In this document: in pieces, positions 41,073-51,239 of the stretch
How positions within the stretch are numbered: the first letter of the stretch is position 1
How the letters are laid out: each line of letters begins with the position of its first letter
The notes under the pieces: model-generated
Told to the model about the DNA's origin: nothing
Databases searched by the model: none
The model's input: only the letters and a program-made list of their open reading frames with translations
Assembly: GCA_947177165.1 (NCBI GenBank)
Contig: CAMWTP010000018.1
Span: 23,614 to 87,613, forward strand
Origin: an uncultured Lachnospiraceae bacterium
GTDB taxonomy: Bacteria; Bacillota; Clostridia; Lachnospirales; Lachnospiraceae
Direction: 5' to 3'
Length of the DNA stretch: 64,000 nt
Translations under genes and position numbers: made by a program

Positions 41073-42197
41073 CTAAACTCCATCCCATACCTTATTTTCC
41101 GCCAGCCCTATCCACCTCAGACGGCTTTTTCTTTCCTCATGCCACTCTTCTGACCACCATCCTGCATGATAATGATGAATTCCTCTGGTATCATCGCACT
41201 GTACCAGATTTTGAAGAAAAAAGTCATCTATCGGAGTGTAGTATTTGCGCGGCAGGATGAGCATGTCATCAACGAGCTGCATACTCCCATTCATACAAAA
41301 GCCCTGTTTTAAAAATCCGCCCCTTATCAGCTCTGGCTGTATCAGTTTATCCGTCATCGGATTTCCACTTTTGTCAGTAAACTCCCTGTCTTTATACAAA
41401 TCCAGTAAAGTTCCGACAAACGGGTTTCCTTTCACACTTCCAAACCCAGAGCCGAGATCGATATCATTCTGGGTTCCAAAATTGAAAAAGGCTTTAAATT
41501 TCAGCAGCGGGTCCAGTGTCTTTAATAATTCAACATCCATATCGAGATAAATGCCGCCATAATGATATATGACATCCAGCCTCGCATAATCCGATACAAA
41601 CGCCCACTTTTTACATTCAAAGGCCTGTTTCATGAACCTGTTTTTTTCATAATCATAATTTCCGGCATTCCATTCCATGATCTCATAGTCCGGGCATACC
41701 CTTTTCCATGAATCGATACACTTCTGGTACTCTTCCGGCTTTCTGTCACTGCTGAACCAGAAGCAGTGGATTTTCTTTTCTATTTTTCTGACATCAACAC
41801 TATTGTCATTTATCAGAGCCTTGACGGTATCGACATCCTGTCCGCCGGATACTGCCCATATTAAAGGCAGAATAAAACATTCCACATCATCAGAAAGTTT
41901 CTGCCTGCAAAGTATCTCATACATTTCATCCATATATCTGATACCGCATAGCAGCACAATCCCCCGCCTGACTGTCATCAGAAAATCAACCGGATTCACT
42001 GTATAGGCCTGTCCCAATACTTCTATATTCTCTCCAGCCTTACCATTATCAATATAGCCTGCCACGCTTTTATGTATATCTTTATATGTTTCTCTTTTTA
42101 TGAACTTATGAAACACATCCCCGACTCCGTAAATATATACCTGTTTGCCAGAAATATACTGTATAAAACCATCCATATCCATATTTGATGTCTTCAT
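41073..42197 (-). CDS. GT32-like glycosyltransferase with N-terminal Rossmann-like domain
   Basis: A 374-residue protein. Residues about 13-105 are the shared domain (VYIYGVGDVFHKFI). Residues about 140-290 match glycosyltransferases with the 'Gly_transf_sug' DXD fold: KKIHCFWFSSDRKPEEYQKC, FVSDYARLDVIYHYGGIYLD followed by MDVE, the DXD. Such enzymes add sugars in capsule or surface glycans. The ribosome site is weak. Confidence 0.88.
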   Translation of the reverse strand: MKTSNMDMDGFIQYISGKQVYIYGVGDVFHKFIKRETYKDIHKSVAGYIDNGKAGENIEVLGQAYTVNPVDFLMTVRRGIVLLCGIRYMDEMYEILCRQKLSDDVECFILPLIWAVSGGQDVDTVKALINDNSVDVRKIEKKIHCFWFSSDRKPEEYQKCIDSWKRVCPDYEIMEWNAGNYDYEKNRFMKQAFECKKWAFVSDYARLDVIYHYGGIYLDMDVELLKTLDPLLKFKAFFNFGTQNDIDLGSGFGSVKGNPFVGTLLDLYKDREFTDKSGNPMTDKLIQPELIRGGFLKQGFCMNGSMQLVDDMLILPRKYYTPIDDFFLQNLVQCDDTRGIHHYHAGWWSEEWHEERKSRLRWIGLAENKVWDGV

Positions 42198-42241
42198 GCC
42201 CGCATATTCACTCCATATCCTTTTTCAGCAGGACGCTGGTA

Positions 42242-43378
42242 TTATTTCTCTCCAGCGCCCAATTTTCTCATAACAAAAGTACATGAAAAATCATCCTGCC
42301 CGCTGAGCCCGTCCTGATAGACTTCCATCGGAATGCATCCGTTTTTATGGGCAATTTCAAAAATCCTCTTTTGCGGCAGCAGATGCATTTCCATCCTGCC
42401 AATACTGGAATCACTCATGTACCCGTCAAAGCAGAACCCGTATGCCTCCCTGTATGTCGGTACCTGAAATATTGCTGTGCCCCCATCCTTCAGTGACTCC
42501 AGCATTGCATTCAGAATGTATTCAATCACCGGGGGGACATTGTGCTGTAAAACCATGATACTGTATACAACATCCGCCCGGGGCAGCCTGCCATAATCTT
42601 CTATTCCCTGAACCAGCCGGAATGAAGTATTCCCTCCCTGGACAACTGTTGACGCAATCTCCATATTCCCGGCCGATATATCCAGGGCAGTCACGCTTCT
42701 GAATGTCTGTGCCAGATGCATCGTTACCCTTCCCGTCCCGCATCCGATCTCTGTAATATCCAGCGACTTCGCCTCATCCCTATTCTTTATGATGCCGTTT
42801 CGGACCAGAGTCTGTACGATTGCCTCACAGTTTTTCCGCCCCGACCCATAAAATTCTTTTTTTTCTGTCTCTCCCATATTCTCAAGGAGATATTTCCTGT
42901 CCGTAAGGACTGACCAGTACGGCTGCGCAGTCCCCAGCTGTGACCATGTCTGCCTTGTCACCTCAAAAATCGTCTCCAGCTGCCTGCTGTCACACTCTTC
43001 GATACACAGTCTGTCGCTGTCCATGGCAAAAAATTCATCACCACTTTCCATTGCTGCTATATTGCATACCGGATTTTCTCCAAAACAATGCGTCTGTTCC
43101 AGCAATTCAGAATATACATCCATGTTGTCCACTGCAAACAGCACCACATAACCGGAATCCCCGATTTTGCCGGTATCATTTATGCCTAGAATGCCGCCTC
43201 CCTCCTGCGCCAGTCCATTGTCCACGATGGCTATTTCCTGAATCCCGTATTTTTTATTGAGCAGATACTGAACCCTTTTTCCCCACTTTCCATACGGAAA
43301 AATCACAAATCTGCCGTTCGGCAGGTTGATGTCTATTGCCCGGAGAATCTTCCTGTCATTTATAACCATCTTTTCCAC
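42242..43378 (-). CDS. Class I SAM methyltransferase with N-terminal Rossmann-like domain
   Basis: A 378-residue protein. Residues about 20-100 carry the shared domain (FVIFPYGKWGKRVQYLL). Residues about 200-320 are a SAM-dependent methyltransferase: motif I is ITEIGCGTGRVT, then TALDIS and DVVYSIMVLQHN. It probably methylates a sugar. GTG 43378 is chosen because AGGAGG is 10 bases upstream; ATG 43369 is an alternative. Confidence 0.85.
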   Translation of the reverse strand: MEKMVINDRKILRAIDINLPNGRFVIFPYGKWGKRVQYLLNKKYGIQEIAIVDNGLAQEGGGILGINDTGKIGDSGYVVLFAVDNMDVYSELLEQTHCFGENPVCNIAAMESGDEFFAMDSDRLCIEECDSRQLETIFEVTRQTWSQLGTAQPYWSVLTDRKYLLENMGETEKKEFYGSGRKNCEAIVQTLVRNGIIKNRDEAKSLDITEIGCGTGRVTMHLAQTFRSVTALDISAGNMEIASTVVQGGNTSFRLVQGIEDYGRLPRADVVYSIMVLQHNVPPVIEYILNAMLESLKDGGTAIFQVPTYREAYGFCFDGYMSDSSIGRMEMHLLPQKRIFEIAHKNGCIPMEVYQDGLSGQDDFSCTFVMRKLGAGEK

Positions 43379-43399
43379 TTGCTGTATTCCTCCTCTCTT

Positions 43400-44584
43400 T
43401 CATGTTTTCGGAACCGATAACAGAACCACATTATTCCATCCTTCCAATATTCCGGCTACTTCTCTTGTCCTTTCTTCCAGTAAGGCGACAATGACCGGAG
43501 CATCCTTACTGACTGCCGATAATGGCAGAACTGTCCCGTCTGACTTCATCTCATCTGAGTAATATTCGTCTGAAACAATATAACCGCCAAACGCATTCAT
43601 ATAGCGCTGGAAACGGGCAGTGATAAATATTGACATATATCCTCTTCCATATATATAAACCTTATCATGTTCCCTGCAGAATGATATGATATCCTTGCGT
43701 GATACGTAAAATTTCCAAAAATAATGCGGACGGCAGTTATGTTTCCCTTCAATATCTTCTTTTCTCACATGAAAACCATAACTGCGCTGAACAGAGTGCT
43801 CTATGTATTCTATTGGATAATCCGTCGCCTCCCTGATCCATGCCAGCGCCGCATAGCAGTTTTCTCTTTCAGTCATCTCCGGGCTGAAACACTTCTTTTT
43901 CAGAAACGGCAGTCCTAAATGCTCCATTGCATAGTCTGGTGCCCTGTAGATATCTAAATTGGGGTATTTTTCCTGTCCCGAAGTATAGCAGCCTGATAAA
44001 ATTCCCTGCTGCATCACAGACTCACTTAAGCTGTGCTCATACCCCTGTGCACGGGTCATATCCATAATGTCCCCATCGACCACTTCAGCAAGAAAAGACC
44101 TCAACAATCCCAGTGCCTTACCGCTAAAAACCATAAAATACGATTCGTAATATGGAATCAGTATGTTATCCCTGAAATGAATACTCCAGAATTCCAAACT
44201 GCGCCCACGCATTGTACCAAATATTTTCTCAAAGGGGACAAACGGGCCAAAGCAGCTGTCATTGCATAAGACAATTTCCTGATAGTCATTCCAGACTGTC
44301 TCTGAAAGATAATTTTCCAAAACATCCTTATATGCCCCGAAGTCAAATCCCCTATTAGGACGAACCAATATATCATCGGTCACTTTCTGCAGCCTGCCTT
44401 TACCTTCGGCATTGACATGTCCATTGACGACAACGACAATCCTGTCTGCGACTTTTCCCAGTGCGTTGAGATAATACAGGACATAATCGTCAATAATACC
44501 CTCTGCGTCATAGACTGCCATGACGGCAAGAGCTTTTTTTTGCTTTTTATTGCTTAACACATTATTATCATTATCTGCCTTCAT
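43400..44584 (-). CDS. Rhamnan-synthesis-F-like protein with C-terminal Rossmann-like domain
   Basis: A 394-residue protein. The N-terminal part follows the RgpF (rhamnan synthesis F) pattern: AVYDAEGIIDDYVLYYLNAL, PNRGFDFGAYKDVL and IVLCNDSCFGPF. The shared Rossmann-like domain lies at about 300-394 (VYIYGRGYMSIF), with the second and third glycines replaced. It is one of three related proteins in this cluster. It probably transfers a deoxyhexose. Confidence 0.87.
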   Translation of the reverse strand: MKADNDNNVLSNKKQKKALAVMAVYDAEGIIDDYVLYYLNALGKVADRIVVVVNGHVNAEGKGRLQKVTDDILVRPNRGFDFGAYKDVLENYLSETVWNDYQEIVLCNDSCFGPFVPFEKIFGTMRGRSLEFWSIHFRDNILIPYYESYFMVFSGKALGLLRSFLAEVVDGDIMDMTRAQGYEHSLSESVMQQGILSGCYTSGQEKYPNLDIYRAPDYAMEHLGLPFLKKKCFSPEMTERENCYAALAWIREATDYPIEYIEHSVQRSYGFHVRKEDIEGKHNCRPHYFWKFYVSRKDIISFCREHDKVYIYGRGYMSIFITARFQRYMNAFGGYIVSDEYYSDEMKSDGTVLPLSAVSKDAPVIVALLEERTREVAGILEGWNNVVLLSVPKT

Positions 44585-44615
44585 TTTTCTCCCATATCCG
44601 ATGACATGCCCGGCT

Positions 44616-45671
44616 TTATTTTTTTATTATGATGCAGCTCTCCTGGATAAAGCTTATCATCGTTATCTGTTCAGCCAGAGTTTCTATCTCCTGCTTTAAC
44701 GGCAGCAGATCCGCCTGCAAATGTACAGTCCTTAACAGTGTCCTGCTAGTCACAACCTCCGCTATCGCAGCCAGAAAATCATAGGCGGTAACAACCGCAT
44801 CCGCAAAATACTGATTTTCATAGGAAAAGAAACTGGTTCCCAGATCCTCCACTATGTATACGCCGCCATCCTGCAGTGATGGAAACAAATGGCACAATGC
44901 CTTAATCTGGTGTGACCATAAATGTGAAGCATCATCGATAATAATTGTAGGATGCAGGCTTCTCAGGGATCTAATACCATCTTCATCCCCCAGATCCTGT
45001 ACAATCACCTCCCGGTTCTCCCCCGCATACTGGATGCACTCTTCTGAGATATCAACCCCATATACTGACGCATTTGCAAAATATGTACTCCACATCTTCA
45101 TGCTGCTCCCATGATACACACCCAGTTCCAGTATATTGATGTTGTCATCTTTCCATCTGTTTAAAAAAAACTCATACTTATCTAAATAATCATGTTCCTC
45201 ACTGCATTTATCTGTCTGGTACTGCTTTCCTATCTGGTCTAAGCAGACATACCTCCCGAAATAAGTATCCTTTTGAACCTTTTTGCTTTCCGGATTCAGT
45301 TCCTTCTTTTTAAGGTATGTGCTATTTACATATATCTGCTGCACATATATATCTTCAGACGGAATCCCGGCACTTTGCAGATTCCCGTAAAACTCCTGCT
45401 GCAACGCCTCACTGACTCCTAAAATAATTCCGTCACACTCTTCAAAAGCAATCTCTGACAGCTCATATACTTCCTTACCATAAATTATTTTTTCTTTTTT
45501 ATGCCCATCACTGACACAGAACGCCTCTATTCCGATCTTTTCCTCTGACAGATATTGAAACAATGACCTGCCGGCCCATCCGGTTCCGTAGAGAAACAGC
45601 CTGCGGTGTTTCCGGCAGAACCCTAAAATCTCACTGCGGTCTTTGTGCAGTTTAAACCCTATGTTTTCCAT
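44616..45671 (-). CDS. Class I methyltransferase (macrocin-type) with N-terminal Rossmann-like domain
   Basis: A 351-residue protein. The shared domain is at about 18-115 (LFLYGTGWAGRSLFQYL). A SAM methyltransferase follows, similar to macrocin / tetracenomycin sugar O-methyltransferases: IGKQYQTDKCSEEHDYLDKY, NILELGVYHGSSMKMW, VYGVDIS and IIIDDASH. That family methylates sugar hydroxyls. ATG 45671 has GGGGAG 5 bases upstream, better than the upstream GTG. Confidence 0.87.
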   Translation of the reverse strand: MENIGFKLHKDRSEILGFCRKHRRLFLYGTGWAGRSLFQYLSEEKIGIEAFCVSDGHKKEKIIYGKEVYELSEIAFEECDGIILGVSEALQQEFYGNLQSAGIPSEDIYVQQIYVNSTYLKKKELNPESKKVQKDTYFGRYVCLDQIGKQYQTDKCSEEHDYLDKYEFFLNRWKDDNINILELGVYHGSSMKMWSTYFANASVYGVDISEECIQYAGENREVIVQDLGDEDGIRSLRSLHPTIIIDDASHLWSHQIKALCHLFPSLQDGGVYIVEDLGTSFFSYENQYFADAVVTAYDFLAAIAEVVTSRTLLRTVHLQADLLPLKQEIETLAEQITMISFIQESCIIIKK

Positions 45672-45715
45672 CTTTCTCCCCTTCACATTCCATATATATT
45701 GTTGTCTCAGTCGTG

Positions 45716-46906
45716 CTAATATACCATATACTCGCAGAATACAGTCTTGTCCAGCCTCTCCCTGATTTCATCCTGATAAACTGTCTCATACACTGTAATG
45801 ACAACACCTGTTTCCTTGGAAACCTTCAGATCAGAGACTGGCAGTATCGGGATTCCCTCCATGTCAGCAACATCTTCTTCCATCTCGGTGACCAGTACCC
45901 CAGCAGGCACTATATCCAGCAGGGCGCACATCCTGATGCAGTCCCTGCCCGCACTTCCTGCTCCGTACAGATATAAGTCCGGATGTCTTTTCGAAAACGC
46001 TTTCATTTTTTCCGCGCGTTGTCCATACTCACTGAGATCCTTATAATCCCTGATTCCAAAAACAGATCTTATCCCATCCCATATTCTGTTCATTTCCTCC
46101 TTCAGCTGTAAGACAAATCCGGAGGCAAATGCAGCGGACAATATGATTCTTGTCTCATATCCTGCATCGTCAGCCACATACTGCAGAATCCTCTCCACCG
46201 CGTGATTGATTTCGCCGTAATCCTTCATCGGTTCATCCGGGAAATCTGTATATGCCCATTCTTTTGAATACAGTTTCCTCAACATCTCTGTCCTTGCCCA
46301 GAAAACAGTGCTGTATGTAACTGGCGGTGCATCATAACGGATATCTGCGGACAGTCCTATCTCATCTGCCAGATTTCTGACAAGATCAAATGTACCTCCC
46401 CAGTCACCTTTAAGCCATACCCCCTTGTCTCCCTGGTGTGGCGGAACCGGCACCATCAGCCCAATCCTGCTATCATTTTCAAATGCAGCAAGCACGTTGT
46501 ATACATATGCAGGAGACTGGAGCATGTTATCCCACATGTTTTTTCTCCACAGTTCTACATATTCCTTATGCGCTTTACATTTTTCCTTTTTATCATGAAT
46601 AAAACATATATATTGATACTCAAAAACAATTGCTGCGGCAGCTACCAGCAATGCACTGATATCCCTGCCCCTGTTTTCCTTTTTTATCCTGATATACCTG
46701 TCCTCCTGAAACTGACCTAAAACATTTTCCTTTGATGAAAAAATTATAATATCGATACTGTCAGGAAGTCTTTCGAGATATCTTTTACTATATTCCACCT
46801 GTTCCTCATAAAATAAATGTACCAATACTGCCGCCCTGACCGCGCTGATATCAGATTCTGTCTCCACTCTCCTGTCATCTGGAATGATGCTGTATGACTC
46901 TGACAT
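45716..46906 (-). CDS. Rhamnan-synthesis-F-like protein with C-terminal Rossmann-like domain
   Basis: A 396-residue protein. The N-terminal part has VLVHLFYEEQVEYSKRYLER, NRGRDISALLVAAA and YICFIHDKK, as in RgpF C-terminal-type glycosyltransferases. It continues with PPVTYSTVFWAR and MKDYGEINHAVERI. The shared domain is at about 308-396 (LYLYGAGSAGRDCIRM). It is paralogous in layout to 46954-48081 and 43400-44584, though the catalytic part resembles the second half of RgpF. Confidence 0.85.
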   Translation of the reverse strand: MSESYSIIPDDRRVETESDISAVRAAVLVHLFYEEQVEYSKRYLERLPDSIDIIIFSSKENVLGQFQEDRYIRIKKENRGRDISALLVAAAAIVFEYQYICFIHDKKEKCKAHKEYVELWRKNMWDNMLQSPAYVYNVLAAFENDSRIGLMVPVPPHQGDKGVWLKGDWGGTFDLVRNLADEIGLSADIRYDAPPVTYSTVFWARTEMLRKLYSKEWAYTDFPDEPMKDYGEINHAVERILQYVADDAGYETRIILSAAFASGFVLQLKEEMNRIWDGIRSVFGIRDYKDLSEYGQRAEKMKAFSKRHPDLYLYGAGSAGRDCIRMCALLDIVPAGVLVTEMEEDVADMEGIPILPVSDLKVSKETGVVITVYETVYQDEIRERLDKTVFCEYMVY

Positions 46907-46953
46907 ATCCTTTCCCCGCTTCCTTTGTACACTTTCACACTGCCTGTTCTGTG

Positions 46954-48081
46954 TTACCAGATGATATCTTCTGGGTTAAAAATCTGCTCTTTCCTGCACC
47001 GTTTTTTTACCAGCCGGACTATTTCCCTAAAACCTTTTTTATTGCCCACAGCTATGATAATTCCATCATCTTCTGCAATATCCGCTCCATCAAAAGCAAT
47101 ACAGTCGGAAATATCGTTTTCTGGCTGCCCTGCCATGTCCGTCACCAAAAACTTCTCAAACGTCCACCCTTTATATGCAAAGTATTCTGCTACATTTTTC
47201 CCGTAAAATCCTGCACCATAAATAAAAATCCTTGAGTGGCTGGCGTAAAAAGCTTCAATGCCCATGACGTTTTTCCCCTCTCCGATCCGTCTCAGATGGT
47301 TTTCTATCAGACTGACATCGTAACTGCACTCATCTTTGATAAACCGCAGCGCCTTTATGGCACTTTCAAATCCTTTATTTGACATACTTAAACTTTTTCT
47401 TTTTAAGACCGGTATATCGGCATCACGGATCAACTCCAACGGATATAGTAAATAGGGATTCTCATTCTTTTTCAGGTTCCATTGAACCGGGCATAAATCC
47501 ATTACTGCACTTCCAACGAAACCCAGCTGCTGCAGAAGCTTATTGACTCCAATTTCAAATGTAATGACTGTCTGCATAAACGATATTGGATACTCCATAT
47601 TTTCCCAATACTCCTGAAATTCCTTATTGATCAGAACGTTTTTCCTCAATGCCAGAAAATAACTTTGTATATGCGGCTTATATGTACTTCCGTCTGCAAG
47701 TTCCCCTTCTGGACACCGTGTCATCCCCCAGTAATCTGCATTCACTTCTTCCATTCGCCTGAACAGTTTCTCAAATGAATACAATGGTCCGTAAAATGAA
47801 TCATTTACCAATAAAATCTCATCATACCCACACACACCGTCCCATCCAAGATACCGGAAAAAAACATCTTGATATGCTCCCGCATCAAACCCTGCGTTTT
47901 CCCTGCAGAATATCTTATTCGCATATGGCTGTATGTTTTCACGGCCAGATACAATACATTTGTAATTACACACCACAATAAGAGAATCCACTGTTTTCCT
48001 CATTTCCTGAAGCGTATATCCGATATAATCATCAATCATATTTTCCGGATCATATGTAACATAAATACATAAGCGTCTCAT
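46954..48081 (-). CDS. Rhamnan-synthesis-F-like protein with C-terminal Rossmann-like domain
   Basis: A 375-residue protein. YVTYDPENMIDDYIGYTLQE, CRENAGFDAGAYQDVF and ILLVNDSFYGPL match 43400-44584 closely, placing it in the same RgpF-like family. The shared domain is at about 282-375 (IFIYGAGFYGKNVAEYF). The start directly abuts the stop of the preceding gene (48082). Confidence 0.87.
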   Translation of the reverse strand: MRRLCIYVTYDPENMIDDYIGYTLQEMRKTVDSLIVVCNYKCIVSGRENIQPYANKIFCRENAGFDAGAYQDVFFRYLGWDGVCGYDEILLVNDSFYGPLYSFEKLFRRMEEVNADYWGMTRCPEGELADGSTYKPHIQSYFLALRKNVLINKEFQEYWENMEYPISFMQTVITFEIGVNKLLQQLGFVGSAVMDLCPVQWNLKKNENPYLLYPLELIRDADIPVLKRKSLSMSNKGFESAIKALRFIKDECSYDVSLIENHLRRIGEGKNVMGIEAFYASHSRIFIYGAGFYGKNVAEYFAYKGWTFEKFLVTDMAGQPENDISDCIAFDGADIAEDDGIIIAVGNKKGFREIVRLVKKRCRKEQIFNPEDIIW

Positions 48082-49062
48082 CTATTTTTCCCCTATAATC
48101 CAATAGTCACTGTATGTCTCTGCAAATTCCAGTACTTCCAGATTAAAATATTCAAATAGCTGTATCAGGCACTTTTTGTCAAACACATGATGGTGCAGGC
48201 ATCTGTTATCAAAATTATTATATGCTCTTTGCACAAACTGCTCTTTTCCTCCACAGGGAATATCCATATCATAATCATGTTTCTCTATAATTTCAGATAA
48301 ATGTGACAAATCATCTTCTGCCACATGATTCCTATAATCTTCCAACAAATGTTCAAACGGCGTAAACAGCCTGTCGTGATCAAAATTTACATATTTACGC
48401 GGAACTACTATGATTAATATTCCGTTCTTTTTCAAAACTCTGTAAAATTCAGCTACTGCTTTCATTGGATTCGCTATATGCTCTAAATTATTTGATGACA
48501 TTACAAATTCATAGGATTCATCTGGAATGTCCGACAGGTTCGTCGCATCAGCAATGTACATCTTTCCTAGTTCACGGTTTTCACATATATAGTTATCTGA
48601 ATCGCCCTGCTTCCACCATACAGTATCTGTACAGAAATTAACCCCGTCACATTCCCTGCATCTGTCATATATATAGGAAAATACTGCAGATGGTCCTCCT
48701 ATCTCGAGACCTTTTTCACATATGCAGGGAAATATCCGATCCATGTGGTCAAATAACAGAAAAAGCAAGTTTTCCAGTGTCTCAATCTGTTCAACCCGAA
48801 AACCATACTGTAACAGACTACTCTTTATTTCATTTTGATATCTGACAGAAGTGATAAACACTTTGTCCACATCATAATCAGACCATTCATCCAGTGACAA
48901 AACCCTGTAATGCTCATTATTAATCTCAATATCTACACCAGACTTATCCCGATCCATAAAACCAGAAATTACCCGCTTTTTTAATTTCTCACATACATAT
49001 TTATTTCGGACAATATTTCTCTCAAACTGTTCACCCAATCCGTAAAATGCTATCTTTTCCAC
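48082..49062 (-). CDS. SAM methyltransferase with N-terminal Rossmann-like domain
   Basis: A 326-residue protein starting with GTG (AAGGA 8 bases upstream). The shared domain is at about 3-100 (IAFYGLGEQFERNIV). The methyltransferase part has GLEIGGPSAVF, ADATNLSDIPDESYEFVMSS and LEHIANPMKAVAEFYRVLKK, typical of methyltransf_11-like enzymes. The substrate is unknown, probably a glycan sugar. Confidence 0.82.
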   Translation of the reverse strand: MEKIAFYGLGEQFERNIVRNKYVCEKLKKRVISGFMDRDKSGVDIEINNEHYRVLSLDEWSDYDVDKVFITSVRYQNEIKSSLLQYGFRVEQIETLENLLFLLFDHMDRIFPCICEKGLEIGGPSAVFSYIYDRCRECDGVNFCTDTVWWKQGDSDNYICENRELGKMYIADATNLSDIPDESYEFVMSSNNLEHIANPMKAVAEFYRVLKKNGILIIVVPRKYVNFDHDRLFTPFEHLLEDYRNHVAEDDLSHLSEIIEKHDYDMDIPCGGKEQFVQRAYNNFDNRCLHHHVFDKKCLIQLFEYFNLEVLEFAETYSDYWIIGEK

Positions 49063-50133
49063 TTAGCTTTCCTTCCTCCCATACACGACACCTTTTCGAA
49101 ATTCTAATTCCGTGTCAAATGGAAAGAACATATAGCCCTCTGACACATCCGTGTGGTATCCGTAATCTTCCAAAAGCCCCCTTATTGCTGCTTCATCACC
49201 GTGTCTGTGGTAACTGCATATAGCACAATTAGCTATGCTTTCAGAAAGAACCCGGCTGCCTCCTCTTAAAGCTTCCCTCTCATACCCTTCGATATCCATC
49301 TTTAAGAAATCAATCTTTTCACTGATCAACGTATCCAGTGTGATCGTCGTGTCACTGTCTTCGCCTGACAAAAATCGGGAGCAAAACACCACTTTATCTA
49401 CGTATGGTTTAAAGGTTCTATGTAATGCCTCCATCCAATCTTTGTCTGATTCAATAAGATATATCTTTTTAGCATGCTCCACATATCTCAGCGCAAAGTT
49501 ACCTTCACAAACTCCAGCATCCACGATTACCATATTCTCTCCTGTAAAATTGTCTGACTGTACATAGCGATGTGGTGAATGTTCTCCCTGTTCATACATA
49601 ACATTCATCACATACTTTCTGCCATCGATCAGCACAAAGTTATCGTAGTCCATCGGATAGTACATCTTTTTATTTTCAAACCATATATATGGCATCCCAT
49701 CGGATTCATAAAATACAGGGTATGTCACTTCATTATCCCCTTCGTAATATCCAAAGACATTCAACGGATTCACCTTATAAAAACCTACGACTTTTTGTAT
49801 TTCACTGTCACTGCTGTCTTTGTATTTATTAATCAGAAAACGCTTTGTTTCTTCCTCCACCTCAAAATATGTTATCACCTTGTTCTGATCAATATCTAAT
49901 AATCTCTGAATCTGCTCCTCGATCTCCTCATAGTGAATTGTACATATCACCAGCCTGTCAAATTCTTTATCGCATAACTCGTCCGGAGCCAGAATCGTAT
50001 AATTTTCATACTTCTGTCCCCACAACATCTTATTGTTATCCGTAAAAGCAATTATTTCATCATTGACATGATACGCCCTGCGGATTAAATATCCTCCTGC
50101 TATCTGCCCCGTTCCCCACACAATTATTTTCAC
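49063..50133 (-). CDS. FkbM-family methyltransferase with N-terminal Rossmann-like domain
   Basis: A 356-residue protein. The shared domain is at about 2-95 (KIIVWGTGQIAGGYL). The FkbM part reads MVIVDAGVCEGNFALRYVEH, IYLIESDKDW and IDFLKMDIEGYEREALRG, the classic end motif. FkbM enzymes O-methylate sugars and polyketides. The GTG at 50133 is taken as start because the shared domain begins there; a GTG at 50166 lacks a ribosome site. Confidence 0.87.
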   Translation of the reverse strand: MKIIVWGTGQIAGGYLIRRAYHVNDEIIAFTDNNKMLWGQKYENYTILAPDELCDKEFDRLVICTIHYEEIEEQIQRLLDIDQNKVITYFEVEEETKRFLINKYKDSSDSEIQKVVGFYKVNPLNVFGYYEGDNEVTYPVFYESDGMPYIWFENKKMYYPMDYDNFVLIDGRKYVMNVMYEQGEHSPHRYVQSDNFTGENMVIVDAGVCEGNFALRYVEHAKKIYLIESDKDWMEALHRTFKPYVDKVVFCSRFLSGEDSDTTITLDTLISEKIDFLKMDIEGYEREALRGGSRVLSESIANCAICSYHRHGDEAAIRGLLEDYGYHTDVSEGYMFFPFDTELEFRKGVVYGRKES

Positions 50134-50172
50134 AGTTCTGCCATTCCCTTCCCCTGTGCAAGACACTTTTTA

Positions 50173-51195
50173 CTATTGCTTCTTTTTATGCATGCTGTCA
50201 ACAACAAACCAGTCATTATTGCAGATATTGATGTCTGCCAAAGAAACCTCTGAGGCTTTCTTCCACAGAAGGTATCCGAGACTGATCTGATCGCGCCTGC
50301 TATATTTGCGAAAATGTTCCCACCATTCCTCATCAAATGTGACTATCTCATTTTCAAAATGGCACCTTCCAATCATTCCGCCGTAAAACAAACCTACATG
50401 CTCTGGACAATCCTTTTTATTGTATAGATGCATCTGCTTAATAAGCCGCTGTGGCAAATCTCTGTCATTAAGAATACAGTATGCCGCCTCTCTATAAATA
50501 CAGTCCCTCTCAGGATGAGGAATCAACAACATGTTCCCCCTATTAAAATACTGCCGCATATATTCCAATGGAGATTTACTGAATTGAATGTTTGCATCGA
50601 TGTATAGACTGTATTCTGTATCAATGAAACGATGTGGCAGCATTTTATATTTGCGGGACTCGATAATAGGATTGTCGAACTCCCTATCCACATACCGAAT
50701 TTCCCAAGTATCAGAACACATTGACCTGTCATCTGTAAAACATATATACTTCGTATGCTTATCCGTATCCGATACTTCGTGCAAACAGTCATAATCGCCG
50801 ATAATCACTGTATAAACTGTCAACTCATTGATACCCTCTCCCGTTTTCTCCAAATTATCGAAATGAGTGATATGATATTGGTTTATCTGATAATCCACCA
50901 TCAGCTTTCGTCTGTAATCAATATGGCTGATAATGTCTCCCTGTACATTTAGGCATTTCAACTGAGCCAATATATCCCTCTCATAAATGCTGGAAATAAC
51001 AATCGTTGTATCTGAAGCATTTCCTATTTTTTCCACATCGTCAATCTTCACTCCACACAGTTCCATACCCCACAAAGAACTGTCATTATCCAGACACAAA
51101 CTGAAATGATCCGAAAATTCATATCCCAATCTTTTCATGTATTCGATCAAATCGCATGTTGTTCTTCCTGCTCCGATAATAATACTCTTTTCCAT
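50173..51195 (-). CDS. DUF616-like glycosyltransferase with N-terminal Rossmann-like domain
   Basis: A 340-residue protein. The shared domain is at about 3-95 (SIIIGAGRTTCDLIEYM). The rest has the DUF616 (TOD1/MUCI70-like) pattern: VYTVIIGDYDCLHEV, KYICFTDD, RKYKMLPHRFID, YSLYIDANIQF and, toward the end, RRDQISLGYLLWK. It is a putative GT-A glycosyltransferase. Confidence 0.83.
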   Translation of the reverse strand: MEKSIIIGAGRTTCDLIEYMKRLGYEFSDHFSLCLDNDSSLWGMELCGVKIDDVEKIGNASDTTIVISSIYERDILAQLKCLNVQGDIISHIDYRRKLMVDYQINQYHITHFDNLEKTGEGINELTVYTVIIGDYDCLHEVSDTDKHTKYICFTDDRSMCSDTWEIRYVDREFDNPIIESRKYKMLPHRFIDTEYSLYIDANIQFSKSPLEYMRQYFNRGNMLLIPHPERDCIYREAAYCILNDRDLPQRLIKQMHLYNKKDCPEHVGLFYGGMIGRCHFENEIVTFDEEWWEHFRKYSRRDQISLGYLLWKKASEVSLADINICNNDWFVVDSMHKKKQ

Positions 51196-51239
51196 TCACA
51201 TATCCCCACTCCCGATTCATCCTCACCTTTTCCGCCACA

